A stretch of DNA of 23,766 nt, taken from positions 1-23,766 of the forward strand of contig CAZSSA010000030.1 in the NCBI GenBank assembly GCA_964609375.1, in the 5' to 3' direction. Shown piece after piece: positions 15,724 through 23,358 of the stretch (positions within the stretch are counted from its first letter, which is position 1; every line of letters starts with the position of its first letter). A program made the position numbers and the translations under genes. Source of the DNA: CAZDUS01 sp964609375. GTDB lineage: Bacteria > Verrucomicrobiota > Kiritimatiellia > CAIKKV01 > CAITUY01. Below the pieces are notes generated by a model. That model did not search any database, was not told where the DNA came from, and saw only the letters and a list, made by a program, of their open reading frames with translations.

Positions 15724-16722
15724 CTATTGTTGCGTTTCGACAATGAGGGGAACCTCGACGGACTCGCCTTCCTGAAGATCCGTGCGGATGGTGATGATGG
15801 TTCCTGCGAGCTGAATCCCGGCGGGGAAAGGGCCGACGCGAATGCGTGCCCAATCCGGCTTTTTGCTTTGCACGGAGCATGGCAGATTGGTGTTGGATGC
15901 CGACACTGACAGGATTGTGAAGGGCTGCCTGTTGGTGGAGCGGATGACAAGATAACGGGGGTCTGCCGGCGGGGTTGCCGTGCGGAACATTAATTCGGCT
16001 GGATAGGCCTTTAGATTGGCGGCCAGGCTGATCGACCCGGGGATTTCGATGCCGGGGTACAATGGATGATCGGTTGCCAGGATGAGGGTGCTCTGGATTG
16101 TCGCGGCATCCGGCTTTGAAAATGGGCCTATCACGAGCGTATAGGAGCGCCCCGGATCATTGGTTGTCACTTCCAATGGCATGGCGGTTCCCCTCCAGGA
16201 TACGCCTTTGATGTTCAGAGGGGATGATGTTTTGTTTGCCACTGTAATGGAAAGTGGCCGGAGTGGGAATTGCGATGCGACGGCGGTCATGTGATAGTCG
16301 TGCGGCATGATTTCCATATCGGGGACAGCAATTCCGGTGAACTGGCATTGAAGGACGGGATGGGATGGGTCATTGGTGTGCAGATAGATGCTGACCCGCT
16401 TTGGTCCCGCATATCCGCGCAGGTTAAGGGTTGCCCTTAATGTTGCAGCGGTGCCGGGTGCAATCGTGTTTGTGCTGAGCACGGTTTGCGTGCATCCGCA
16501 TCCACTTCGGACTTGGGATATGACCAACGGTTGATCGCCTTTGTTTTCGATGACAAAAACATGATTCGTGCTGTCCCTGTTGTTTCGGGTTCCAAAATCG
16601 CAAATCGGCAAACTGCATGCTGCAAGCGGTGGACGTGATGAATCCCGGGAGAGAGAGGGTGTCGAGAGGAGGGGAACGACCACCATGGGAATGAAAATAT
16701 GCATGCCTGATAACAGGTTCAT
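15724..16722 (-). CDS. Secreted DUF1573-domain protein
   Basis: About 332 residues. A hydrophobic N-terminus (IFIPMVVVPLLSTPSLS) suggests Sec export. The DUF1573 pattern follows: an FG start (ICDFGTRN), NHVFVIENKGDQPLVISQV and the diagnostic SGCGCT cysteines. Further beta-rich Ig-like segments carry 'KTSSPLNIKG'-type motifs. DUF1573 proteins are envelope or periplasmic beta-sandwich proteins, common in Bacteroidetes and PVC bacteria, of unknown function. The frame extends to ATG 16773, and ATG 16722 or 16704 are alternatives. None has a good Shine-Dalgarno; 16722 is a compromise giving a short n-region before the hydrophobic stretch. It lies 141 nt after the small membrane gene on the same strand. 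Confidence 0.8.
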   Translation of the reverse strand: MNLLSGMHIFIPMVVVPLLSTPSLSRDSSRPPLAACSLPICDFGTRNNRDSTNHVFVIENKGDQPLVISQVRSGCGCTQTVLSTNTIAPGTAATLRATLNLRGYAGPKRVSIYLHTNDPSHPVLQCQFTGIAVPDMEIMPHDYHMTAVASQFPLRPLSITVANKTSSPLNIKGVSWRGTAMPLEVTTNDPGRSYTLVIGPFSKPDAATIQSTLILATDHPLYPGIEIPGSISLAANLKAYPAELMFRTATPPADPRYLVIRSTNRQPFTILSVSASNTNLPCSVQSKKPDWARIRVGPFPAGIQLAGTIITIRTDLQEGESVEVPLIVETQQ

Positions 16723-16863
16723 GTGTGGATGATGCGCTCCGGGAAACAGCAGTGTCAATGTCGAATGGCCCATTGGATAGGGAAGCCGCTGTTTTTTTGA
16801 TCATTCCAGAGAAAACAGCCGTTGTTCTGGATGCCGATATTCCTGGATCACGATGCTTGAGCG

Positions 16864-17127
16864 TTATTGGACCGCGGACAGGCGGCGATTGCGGTAGTAG
16901 AGCGCGATGTCTGTTGCGACCAGGACGAAGTTCAACACATAGGCCCAGATGACGCCGTCATAGTCATAGAGCAGTTTATGAGTGATGCCGGATGTGTAGC
17001 CTGTCAAAATGATCCATAGGAATATGACGCTCTTGCCCTTGTTGGAACGGTTTTTCCAGGATCGGGCGATGGAGAAGGGCCATGCGGATCCGAAACATAG
17101 CAACATGGAAAGTTCAAAGATGCTCAT
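16864..17127 (-). CDS. Small three-helix membrane protein, SemiSWEET/PQ-loop-like
   Basis: An 87-residue protein with three predicted transmembrane helices: residues about 4-23, 34-52 and 60-80. A Trp-Pro in the first helix followed by the basic loop SWKNRSNKGKS resembles the PQ-loop of SemiSWEET transporters (LPQ...K.KS.EG.S). A tyrosine-rich loop YDYD precedes helix 3. SemiSWEETs are homodimeric sugar carriers; transport here is only an inference from layout. Its ATG overlaps the Nudix stop (ATGA), so the two are translationally coupled and it sits at the end of rmlB-nudix. Confidence 0.75.
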   Translation of the reverse strand: MSIFELSMLLCFGSAWPFSIARSWKNRSNKGKSVIFLWIILTGYTSGITHKLLYDYDGVIWAYVLNFVLVATDIALYYRNRRLSAVQ

Positions 17128-17720
17128 GGCGTTTCCTCCCCGGGATGCTGTGACGGCAAGCTGAAGAGGAGCCAGGCTGAGAGGGTTTTGGCATCGAGAA
17201 TCTGTCCTTCCCGAATCATCCGTTCAACTTCAGAACGGGTGAAGTATTCAACGGCAATTCGCTCGTCGTGGTCGCCATGGGGGTGTGTGTCGCGATCGGC
17301 GGAGACGCTGGCGACATAGAGGTGAATGATTTCGTTGTTATAGCCCGGGGTGGGGTAGACGGCGCCGAGACGTAGAAGGGAGAGGACCTTGTGACCTGTT
17401 TCCTCCAGTATTTCCCGGCGTGCGCTTGTTTCTGGATTTTCGTCGGGTTCGATGCCTCCTGCGACAATTTCCAAGAGGGACTGTTCCACGGCTTTCCGGA
17501 ATTGGCGCACCAGGATAAAGCGGTCATCCGGGCATTGGGCGATGATGGCAACGGCGCCGGAATGGCGGATGATCTCGCGAGTTGCCCGGACGCCGGGCTC
17601 CAATTCCACGTCGAGAACGTCGACGGTGAGCAGGTGTCCGGAGAAGACGGTGCGGGAGGCGATGGTTCGTTCCGTTACCGGAGTGAGGCGATGGCCGGTG
17701 GGGTCAGTGGCACTGTTCAT
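17124..17720 (-). CDS. Nudix hydrolase, ADP-ribose pyrophosphatase-like
   Basis: A 198-residue protein with a complete Nudix box at residues 88-110 (G-x5-E-x7-REILEETG). The preceding strand (AIIAQCPDDRFILVRQFR) and following AVYPTPGYNNEIIHLYVA are typical of the NudF/YffH ADP-ribose or nucleoside-diphosphate-sugar group. It probably hydrolyses ADP-ribose or a sugar nucleotide to a sugar phosphate and nucleoside monophosphate. ATG 17720 is chosen over the frame's upstream limit because family homology begins after it. It overlaps the end of rmlB by 17 nt. Lying next to RmlB, it might act on a nucleotide sugar, but this is context inference only. Confidence 0.9.
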   Translation of the reverse strand: MNSATDPTGHRLTPVTERTIASRTVFSGHLLTVDVLDVELEPGVRATREIIRHSGAVAIIAQCPDDRFILVRQFRKAVEQSLLEIVAGGIEPDENPETSARREILEETGHKVLSLLRLGAVYPTPGYNNEIIHLYVASVSADRDTHPHGDHDERIAVEYFTRSEVERMIREGQILDAKTLSAWLLFSLPSQHPGEETP

Positions 17721-18732
17721 CGCGCCATCCGTAGAGGGTTTGGTAGGCCTGCCGGTATTCGCCGCTGCGGATCCGTTGCCACCATGAGGGATGATTGACA
17801 TACCAGTCAACCGTGGCCTTCAGGGCATCCTCGAAGCGATGGGCAGGCTTCCATCCCAATTCCCTGAGGACGTAGGAGTTATCCATGGCGTAACGACGGT
17901 CGTGTCCGGGCCGGTCCTTGACGTAGGTGATCAGGCTCTCCGGCTTTCCGAGAATGCTCAGGATGCGTTTGACGATCTCGATGTTAGGGACGTCGTAATT
18001 GCCGCCGAGGTTATAGACTTCGCCGGTTTTGCCCTGTCGAAGGACGGTGTCAATGCCGGAGCAGTGGTCCACGACATAGATCCAATCGCGGACGTGCAGG
18101 CCATCGCCGTAAACGGGGAGGGGTTTGTCTTCGAGTGCGGTGCTGATCATGAGGGGGATAAGCTTTTCGGGGAATTGATAGGGGCCGAAGTTATTGGAGC
18201 ACCTTGTCGTGACGGTATCCAGTCCATGCGAATGGCAGGCGGCGCGGACCATGAAGTCGGCGCTGGCCTTGGTGGCGGAGTAGGGGTTGTTGGGTTGGAG
18301 CGGTGTTTGCTCGGTAAAGGCGCCGCTGGGTCCGAGACTTCCATAGACCTCGTCGGTGGATACTTGCAGGAAGCGTTGGATTTTATGTTTGCGGGCGGCG
18401 TCGAGCAGGAGTTGGGTGCCGAGGATATTGGTATTGATGAAGGCACGGGGCCCCATGTGCAGGCTGCGGTCAACGTGGCTTTCGGCGGCGAAGTTGACCA
18501 GGACGTCGATGGAGTGGTCGCGGAAGACCTTGCCGATATCACGGGGGGAGGTGATGTCTCCGTGGACGAAGGTATAGCGGGGGTCATTTTGGATATCCGA
18601 CAGGTTTTCCAGGTTGCCGGCATACGTTAGAGCGTCGAGGTTCACCACCTGATCGCCGGGGTGGTTTTGAAGGATGTATCTGACAAAGTTGCTGCCAATG
18701 AAGCCAGCGCCGCCAGTGACAAGGAGTTTCAT
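17704..18732 (-). CDS. rmlB: dTDP-glucose 4,6-dehydratase
   Basis: A 342-residue extended short-chain dehydrogenase, typical RmlB size. It has the NAD-binding GGAGFIGSN (residues 7-15), catalytic TDE (126-128) and YSATK (Tyr151/Lys155). The family segments VNFAAESHVDRS, TRCSNNFGPYQFPEKLIP and GLHVRDWIYVVDHC are present. It converts dTDP-glucose to dTDP-4-keto-6-deoxyglucose, the precursor of rhamnose and other deoxysugars for surface polymers. The start at 18732 is supported by GGAGA 7 nt upstream; the reading frame further upstream is non-homologous. RmlA, C and D are not in the window. It heads the rmlB-nudix-SemiSWEET-like group. Confidence 0.96.
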   Translation of the reverse strand: MKLLVTGGAGFIGSNFVRYILQNHPGDQVVNLDALTYAGNLENLSDIQNDPRYTFVHGDITSPRDIGKVFRDHSIDVLVNFAAESHVDRSLHMGPRAFINTNILGTQLLLDAARKHKIQRFLQVSTDEVYGSLGPSGAFTEQTPLQPNNPYSATKASADFMVRAACHSHGLDTVTTRCSNNFGPYQFPEKLIPLMISTALEDKPLPVYGDGLHVRDWIYVVDHCSGIDTVLRQGKTGEVYNLGGNYDVPNIEIVKRILSILGKPESLITYVKDRPGHDRRYAMDNSYVLRELGWKPAHRFEDALKATVDWYVNHPSWWQRIRSGEYRQAYQTLYGWRDEQCH

Positions 18733-18760
18733 GGTTATTTCTCCGAATAAATTGTGTTGA

Positions 18761-18789
18761 TGTATAGCCGAAGGATGTCGGGGTGTCGA
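18761..18789 (-). promoter_or_regulatory. Promoter of rmlB operon
   Basis: On the minus strand: -35 TCGACA (18784-18789), a 17-nt spacer and -10 TATACA (18761-18766). The predicted start near 18754 gives a leader of about 22 nt. It abuts the SIMPL-gene remnant on the other strand. Confidence 0.45.
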
Positions 18790-18798
18790 GGCGAATGG

Positions 18799-19014
18799 TG
18801 GGCGACGGAGGATGGGTATCGCCGTGCCCTGGCGCTGGCCGAAGGGAGCAAAGGCAAGGTGGGGGCGCTGATTTCCGCGCAACAGGGTGTTTTCCAGATT
18901 ACCGAGCAACATTCGACGGATACCTCCGGGTATGGGGAATACGATACCTCCACGATAGAAAAGACGGCCAAGGCGGTGGTGACGCTGGAATATGCGATTG
19001 AGTCGGGGAAGTAG
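18799..19014 (+). pseudogene. 3' remnant of a SIMPL-domain (DUF541/COG2859-like) gene
   Basis: The plus-strand frame ending in TAG at 19012-19014 encodes about 70 residues resembling the C-terminus of SIMPL-domain envelope proteins: YRRALALAEGSKGKVGALIS, then QQGVFQITEQHSTDTSGYG, then EYDTSTIEKTAKAVVTLEY. From memory, intact members run about 230-250 residues, and the first two thirds are absent. Upstream, the sequence becomes the rmlB promoter on the opposite strand, so the breakpoint lies near 18800. No start codon with a ribosome site is evident. The coding pattern is still clean, with no internal stop, so the truncation seems recent. A contig misjoin is the main alternative. Confidence 0.6.
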
Positions 19015-19092
19015 GGGGGGGTGGGGGTAGGGTTCAGGGTTCGGGGTTCAGGAGGATGTTCTCACGCGAGGACGCGAAGAACGCGAAGGGGG
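19015..19092. repeat. G-rich short-period repeat patch (GGGTTC and ACGCGAAG units)
   Basis: Three GGGTTC(A/G) units lie at a 7-nt period (19030-19050), followed by ACGCGA(A/G)G units at 19064, 19072 and 19081 with 8-9-nt periods. Long G runs lie on both sides. Similar ACGCGAAG-type strings are, to my recollection, dispersed between genes in many bacteria. The patch separates the SIMPL remnant from hsdR. Translation through it gives an Arg-rich nonsense N-terminus, so it is not taken as part of hsdR. Confidence 0.6.
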
Positions 19093-19200
19093 GAGGGGGG
19101 GGATCAGACTGGGGTGAGGGCTGTTGTTAAGGAAGAGGCATTAATTAGTTTTCCGATTTCAACTTTCCATTCTAATCCCTCTCTGGCAATATCCAGCGCT

Positions 19201-21996
19201 GTGATCGCTGAAACCCCTGAACAAAGTGCCCGCCAGACGATAGACGCGCAACTCGCCGCTAGCGGCTGGGTCGTTCAGGATTATAGGCAATTCAATCCCG
19301 CTGCCGGGCGTGGTATTGCGTTGCGCGAAGCCCCACTCAAATCCGGGACCTGTGATTATCTTCTGCTGGTTGACCGCAAGGCGGTTAGTGTCATCGAGGC
19401 CAAGAAGGAGGGCACCCTCCTGTCGGGCGTCGCGGCGCAGTCTGAGCATTATGCCAAAAACCTGCCTGATTTTATTCAATCTGTCTCTGCCTGTTCGCTC
19501 CCGTTTCTCTATGAATCCACCGGGGTCGAGACGTTTTTCCGTGACGAGCGCGATCCCGAACCCCGTTCGCGTCGTGTCTTTTCATTCCATCGCCCGGAAA
19601 CCCTTGCCGATTGGGTGGCCGAGCCTGCCACACTCCGTGCCCGACTGGCGGCAATGCCGACGGCGCATCCGCTTCTGTTTAAGAACCTGCGTGCCTGTCA
19701 GGTGGAAGGCATCACCAATCTTGAGAAATCCTTTGCGGAAAATCACCCGCGCGCGCTCATCCAGATGGCTACCGGCGCGGGCAAGACCTACACCGCCTGT
19801 GCGTTCACTTACCGGCTCATCAAGAATTCCGGGGCGAAGCGTGTCCTTTTTTTGGTGGATCGCGCCAATCTTGGACGTCAGGCAATGACTGAGTTCCAGC
19901 AGTTTGTCGCGCCCGACACCGGTCGCAAGTTCACCGAGGTCTACAACGTCCAGCATCTTACCTCCAGCCAACTTGATTCCGTTGCCCGCGTCACCATTTG
20001 CACGATCCAGCGCCTGTACTCCATTCTGCGCGGGGAGGAACTTGACGAAGACCTGGATGAAAAGTCCGGCTATGAAATTGCCACGGCTGACGACCGTCCG
20101 AAGGATGTTGCCTACACCGCGCGGGTGCCCATCGAGGCCTTTGATTTCATTGTCACCGACGAATGCCACCGTTCCATTTACGGCCTCTGGCGGCAGGTGT
20201 TGGAATACTTCGACGCCTTCCTTATCGGCCTTACCGCCACACCCTCGAAACAGACCATCGGGTTTTTCAATCAGAACCTGGTTATGGAATACAACCACGA
20301 GCGCGCGGTTGCCGATGGCGTGAACGTTGGTTATGAAGTCTATCGCATCAAGACGCAGGTTACGGATCAGGGCGGCAAGGTGGAGAAGGGGTTCTATGTG
20401 GATCGGCGCAGCAAGGAGACCCGTGCCGTCCGCTGGGAACGCCTGGACGAAGACCTTGCCTATGAGGCGACGCAACTTGACCGGTCCGTAGTGGTGCCGT
20501 CCCAAATCCGCACCGTCATCCAGACGTACAAGGAGGCGTTGTTCACCGAACTCTTTCCCGGTCGCACCCTTGTCCCCAAGACCCTTATCTTCTGCAAGGA
20601 CGACTCCCATGCCGAGGATGTGGTGCATATTGTCAGGGAGGTATTTGGCAAGGGGAATGACTTCGCCAAGAAGATCACCTACAAGACCTATAATCCTGAG
20701 ACCAAGCGATATGAGAAGTCTGAGACGCTCATTCAGGAATTCCGCACTTCGCCCCAGTTGCGGATTGCCGTCACCGTGGACATGATTGCCACGGGCACGG
20801 ACATCAAGCCGCTGGAATGCCTGTTGTTCCTGCGCGATACCCGGAGCCGCACCTATTTTGAGCAGATGAAGGGGAGGGGAACCCGCGTCCTGACGCCCAC
20901 CGACTTGCAGGCGGTTAGCGGGGCGGATGCCCGCGCCAAGACGCACTTTGTGATAGTGGATGCCGTGGGGGTCTGCGAGAGCGACAAGACCGATTCCCGT
21001 CCACTCGAACGGCAACGCTCGGTGGCCTTCGATAAGTTGTTGCTGGGGGTTGCCTTGGGGAAACGGGACGAGGATACGCTGACCACGTTGGCTGGGCGGT
21101 TGGCACGTCTGGATCGGGAGATCTCGCGCGAAAACGTGCAGGTGCTACGGGAGTTGGCTGGCGGGAAAACGCTATCTGAGCTTTCCAACGCGCTCCTGAC
21201 AGCCGTCAATCCCGATAAAATCGCAGAGAAGGCAGCCGACAGACCGGGAGCCGAACCGCAGGAAATTGCGCCTGCCCGCCTTGAAACGGCGCGTAAGCAA
21301 CTTGTTGATGATGCCTGCGCCCCGTTCGATTTGCCTGCCCTGCGCGATGCCCTTGCCAAGGCCAAGCAGGAGGCGGAGCAGATTATTGATGTGGTGACGG
21401 TGGACGAGGTGGTGAGCAAGGGGTTTGACAAGGCGGCCAAGGAGAAGGCCACGAATCTGCTCAACTCCTTCCGGGCTTACATCGAGCAACACAAAGTCGA
21501 GATCACGGCATTACAGTTGCTTTACTCCCGCCCGTTCAAGCAGCGCCTAACCGAGCCCATGCTCAAGGAGTTGGAAAAGAAACTGTGCGACAACCATGCC
21601 GCATGGACGGAAGACCGGCTGTGGGAGGCTTATGCCCTGACGCGGCCCGGCAAGGTCAAAGGCCGTTCGCAGGCAGGCCGATTTGCCGACCTTGTGGCCC
21701 TTGTCCGTTTTACGCTTGAGCAGCAGCCCGTATTGAAACCGTTCGCCGAGTCCGTTACGGAGCGGTTCAATGAGTGGCTCATGGATAAGGCCAAGGCCGG
21801 TGCGGTTTTTACAACGGAACAGTTGGCGTGGTTGAACCTCATCCGGGACCACATTGCCACCAGTTTGAGTATTGAGCCGGATGATTTGGAGCTTTCGCCA
21901 TTCAACCAGCGCGGCGGGTTAGGGAAGGCGCATCAGTTATTCGGGGAGCAACTGCCAAAATTGCTCGATGAACTCAACGTGGTGCTGGCGGCGTAA
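19201..21996 (+). CDS. hsdR: Type I restriction endonuclease subunit R (HsdR, EcoEI-like)
   Basis: About 931 residues from GTG 19201. An N-terminal PD-(D/E)xK nuclease appears as D52 (TCDYLLLV) and E66-x-K68 (VIEAKK). The helicase motor follows: Walker A MATGAGKT (189-196), DECH (320-323), TATPSK (345-350) and motif VI near 555 (EQMKGRGTR). A long helical C-terminal domain would bind HsdM. HsdR translocates and cuts foreign DNA when complexed with HsdM and HsdS, neither of which is in this window. The frame opens further upstream through the repeat patch, but family-like sequence begins at ETPEQSARQTIDAQLAASGW, so GTG 19201 is chosen despite no clear Shine-Dalgarno; a possible -10 TCTAAT is at 19171. 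Its codons favour C endings, unlike the G-ended codons of the left-hand genes, suggesting transfer. Confidence 0.92.
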   Translation: MIAETPEQSARQTIDAQLAASGWVVQDYRQFNPAAGRGIALREAPLKSGTCDYLLLVDRKAVSVIEAKKEGTLLSGVAAQSEHYAKNLPDFIQSVSACSLPFLYESTGVETFFRDERDPEPRSRRVFSFHRPETLADWVAEPATLRARLAAMPTAHPLLFKNLRACQVEGITNLEKSFAENHPRALIQMATGAGKTYTACAFTYRLIKNSGAKRVLFLVDRANLGRQAMTEFQQFVAPDTGRKFTEVYNVQHLTSSQLDSVARVTICTIQRLYSILRGEELDEDLDEKSGYEIATADDRPKDVAYTARVPIEAFDFIVTDECHRSIYGLWRQVLEYFDAFLIGLTATPSKQTIGFFNQNLVMEYNHERAVADGVNVGYEVYRIKTQVTDQGGKVEKGFYVDRRSKETRAVRWERLDEDLAYEATQLDRSVVVPSQIRTVIQTYKEALFTELFPGRTLVPKTLIFCKDDSHAEDVVHIVREVFGKGNDFAKKITYKTYNPETKRYEKSETLIQEFRTSPQLRIAVTVDMIATGTDIKPLECLLFLRDTRSRTYFEQMKGRGTRVLTPTDLQAVSGADARAKTHFVIVDAVGVCESDKTDSRPLERQRSVAFDKLLLGVALGKRDEDTLTTLAGRLARLDREISRENVQVLRELAGGKTLSELSNALLTAVNPDKIAEKAADRPGAEPQEIAPARLETARKQLVDDACAPFDLPALRDALAKAKQEAEQIIDVVTVDEVVSKGFDKAAKEKATNLLNSFRAYIEQHKVEITALQLLYSRPFKQRLTEPMLKELEKKLCDNHAAWTEDRLWEAYALTRPGKVKGRSQAGRFADLVALVRFTLEQQPVLKPFAESVTERFNEWLMDKAKAGAVFTTEQLAWLNLIRDHIATSLSIEPDDLELSPFNQRGGLGKAHQLFGEQLPKLLDELNVVLAA
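21920..21996 (+). repeat. Direct repeat copy A (3' end of hsdR)
   Basis: This 77-bp segment ends at the hsdR TAA and matches 23365-23441 at 70 of 77 positions by manual alignment, without gaps. It encodes the HsdR C-terminus GKAHQLFGEQLPKLLDELN and six further residues. Confidence 0.95.
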
Positions 21997-22064
21997 TTCA
22001 CCGCGATTCATGATGTTCGGATACATTTTCGGATTTTTAACTAAATGCGATATATATTATTGCG

Positions 22065-22074
22065 CAACCGGTTG
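22065..22074. promoter_or_regulatory. Palindrome CAACCGGTTG upstream of fic, possible operator
   Basis: A perfect 10-bp palindrome in the AT-rich 129-nt spacer between hsdR and fic. The spacer also holds three TTCGGAT strings (22016, 22028, 22118), the last one directly before the fic ATG. An operator role, for example for the HigA-type regulator downstream, is speculative. Confidence 0.25.
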
Positions 22075-22125
22075 TATTTAAGTAGTTTAAGTGTGTATTG
22101 AGATTCTCATTTGGATATTCGGATT

Positions 22126-23358
22126 ATGTCATCATCAGAAGTATATCGCCAGCCTAGTGATATGGAGCCCTTGCTTCCCAAGGGGCAGAGTGGCCGTCTT
22201 TCTGAACTGACCTGTGAAATTTTGAAAGCGTCGGGTCGGCTTATCGGACAGGTTCATTCACCCCTTGTACTCAGTCGGGTGGCGGATTTGGTTCGCGAAA
22301 TGAACTGCTATTATTCCAATTTGATTGAAGGCCACAAGACCATTCCACGCGACATTGAGCGGGCGATGAAGCGCGATTTCTCGGACGATCAAACCCAGCG
22401 CGACAACCAGCAACTCAGTCTGGCTCACATAGCCGTTGAGAAACTCATGGAAGAACGACTGGCGGGCGGGCCGGTGGATGTATATGCCCCTGATTTTTTT
22501 TGCTGGCTCCACCATGAATTCTACTCCCGGCTTCCGGAATCGTTGCATTGGGCCACCACCAAGAGCGGCCATCGTTACCATATCAAACCCGGATGTCTGC
22601 GTGATTTCATGGTGGATGTGGGCAAACACACCCCGCCGGATTTTGAGGTTTTGTCCATGTTTCTAAACCGTTTCCATTCCTTCTACGGAGATGCACATAT
22701 TTTGGAAACCGACCGCCTTATCGTTATTGCGTCCGCCCACCATCGACTGGCGTGGATTCATCCGTTTGGCGATGGCAACGGCCGGGTTATCCGGCTGCAA
22801 ACCCACGCGCAACTGATCCGGCACGGCATTGCCGGACACGGATTGTGGACGTTGTCGCGCGGTCTTGCCCGGCACCGCCAGCGATACTACGCTGCCTTGG
22901 AAGCTGCCGACAGCGGTCGTCGCAACGATTATGATGGTCGCGGCAATCTTTCCGATGCGGCTTTGTCCGATTTCTGCGTGTTTTTCCTCGAAACCATGCT
23001 GGATCAAATCCAGTTCATGAGCGGACTTCTTGGTCTGCCTGCGCTACGCACCCGCGTGGAACGCTACTTCCAGTTTCAGGCCCTGCATCTAAAACGCTAT
23101 CGCGAAGAAATCATGCGGGTGGCCCGCACGCTGGCGGATGAAGGTGAGATCCCGCGTGCCCGCGTGCAGGAAATTACAGGCAAAGCCGCGACCGTTTCCG
23201 CCGAAATCATCAAGCTTGGACTCGATGAAGGCTATTTTGAAACGCCCAGTCCCAAAGGTCCGCTCCGCGTTGCCTTCCCTGCCAAAATTCACGAATTTTA
23301 CTTCCCGCAACTCTTCCTCGACTTGCCCGTCGATCCACCCGACGAGAGGTTTACATGA
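22126..23358 (+). CDS. Fic family protein (class II AMP-transferase-like)
   Basis: A 410-residue protein. It has a canonical Fic catalytic loop HPFGDGNGR (residues 212-220) and an N-terminal inhibitory-helix motif SNLIEG (64-69), matching (S/T)xxxE(G/N), so it is a self-inhibited class II Fic. A C-terminal winged-helix-like region follows (RARVQEITGKAATVSAEIIKLG). Fic enzymes transfer AMP from ATP to target hydroxyls, and the inhibitory Glu blocks ATP binding until released. ATG 22126 is preferred to TTG 22111 at the start of the frame; the Shine-Dalgarno is weak. It lies 129 nt after hsdR, and its TGA overlaps an ATG of the hsdR-tail frame downstream. Fic genes are often found in type I restriction loci, though their role there is unclear. 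An eight-T run (22494-22501) could be slippage-prone. Confidence 0.93.
   Translation: MSSSEVYRQPSDMEPLLPKGQSGRLSELTCEILKASGRLIGQVHSPLVLSRVADLVREMNCYYSNLIEGHKTIPRDIERAMKRDFSDDQTQRDNQQLSLAHIAVEKLMEERLAGGPVDVYAPDFFCWLHHEFYSRLPESLHWATTKSGHRYHIKPGCLRDFMVDVGKHTPPDFEVLSMFLNRFHSFYGDAHILETDRLIVIASAHHRLAWIHPFGDGNGRVIRLQTHAQLIRHGIAGHGLWTLSRGLARHRQRYYAALEAADSGRRNDYDGRGNLSDAALSDFCVFFLETMLDQIQFMSGLLGLPALRTRVERYFQFQALHLKRYREEIMRVARTLADEGEIPRARVQEITGKAATVSAEIIKLGLDEGYFETPSPKGPLRVAFPAKIHEFYFPQLFLDLPVDPPDERFT

Noticed and set aside
17791..18630. A 279-codon plus-strand frame
   Set aside because: Antisense to rmlB; repetitive Gly/Val/Asp composition without family motifs.
19021..19200. N-terminal extension of HsdR by 60 codons
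   Set aside because: It translates the repeat patch into an Arg-rich nonsense stretch; family-like sequence begins at about 19201.
19582..21015. A 477-codon minus-strand frame
   Set aside because: Lies wholly over the helicase domain of hsdR, whose motifs are intact; no recognisable protein on the minus strand.
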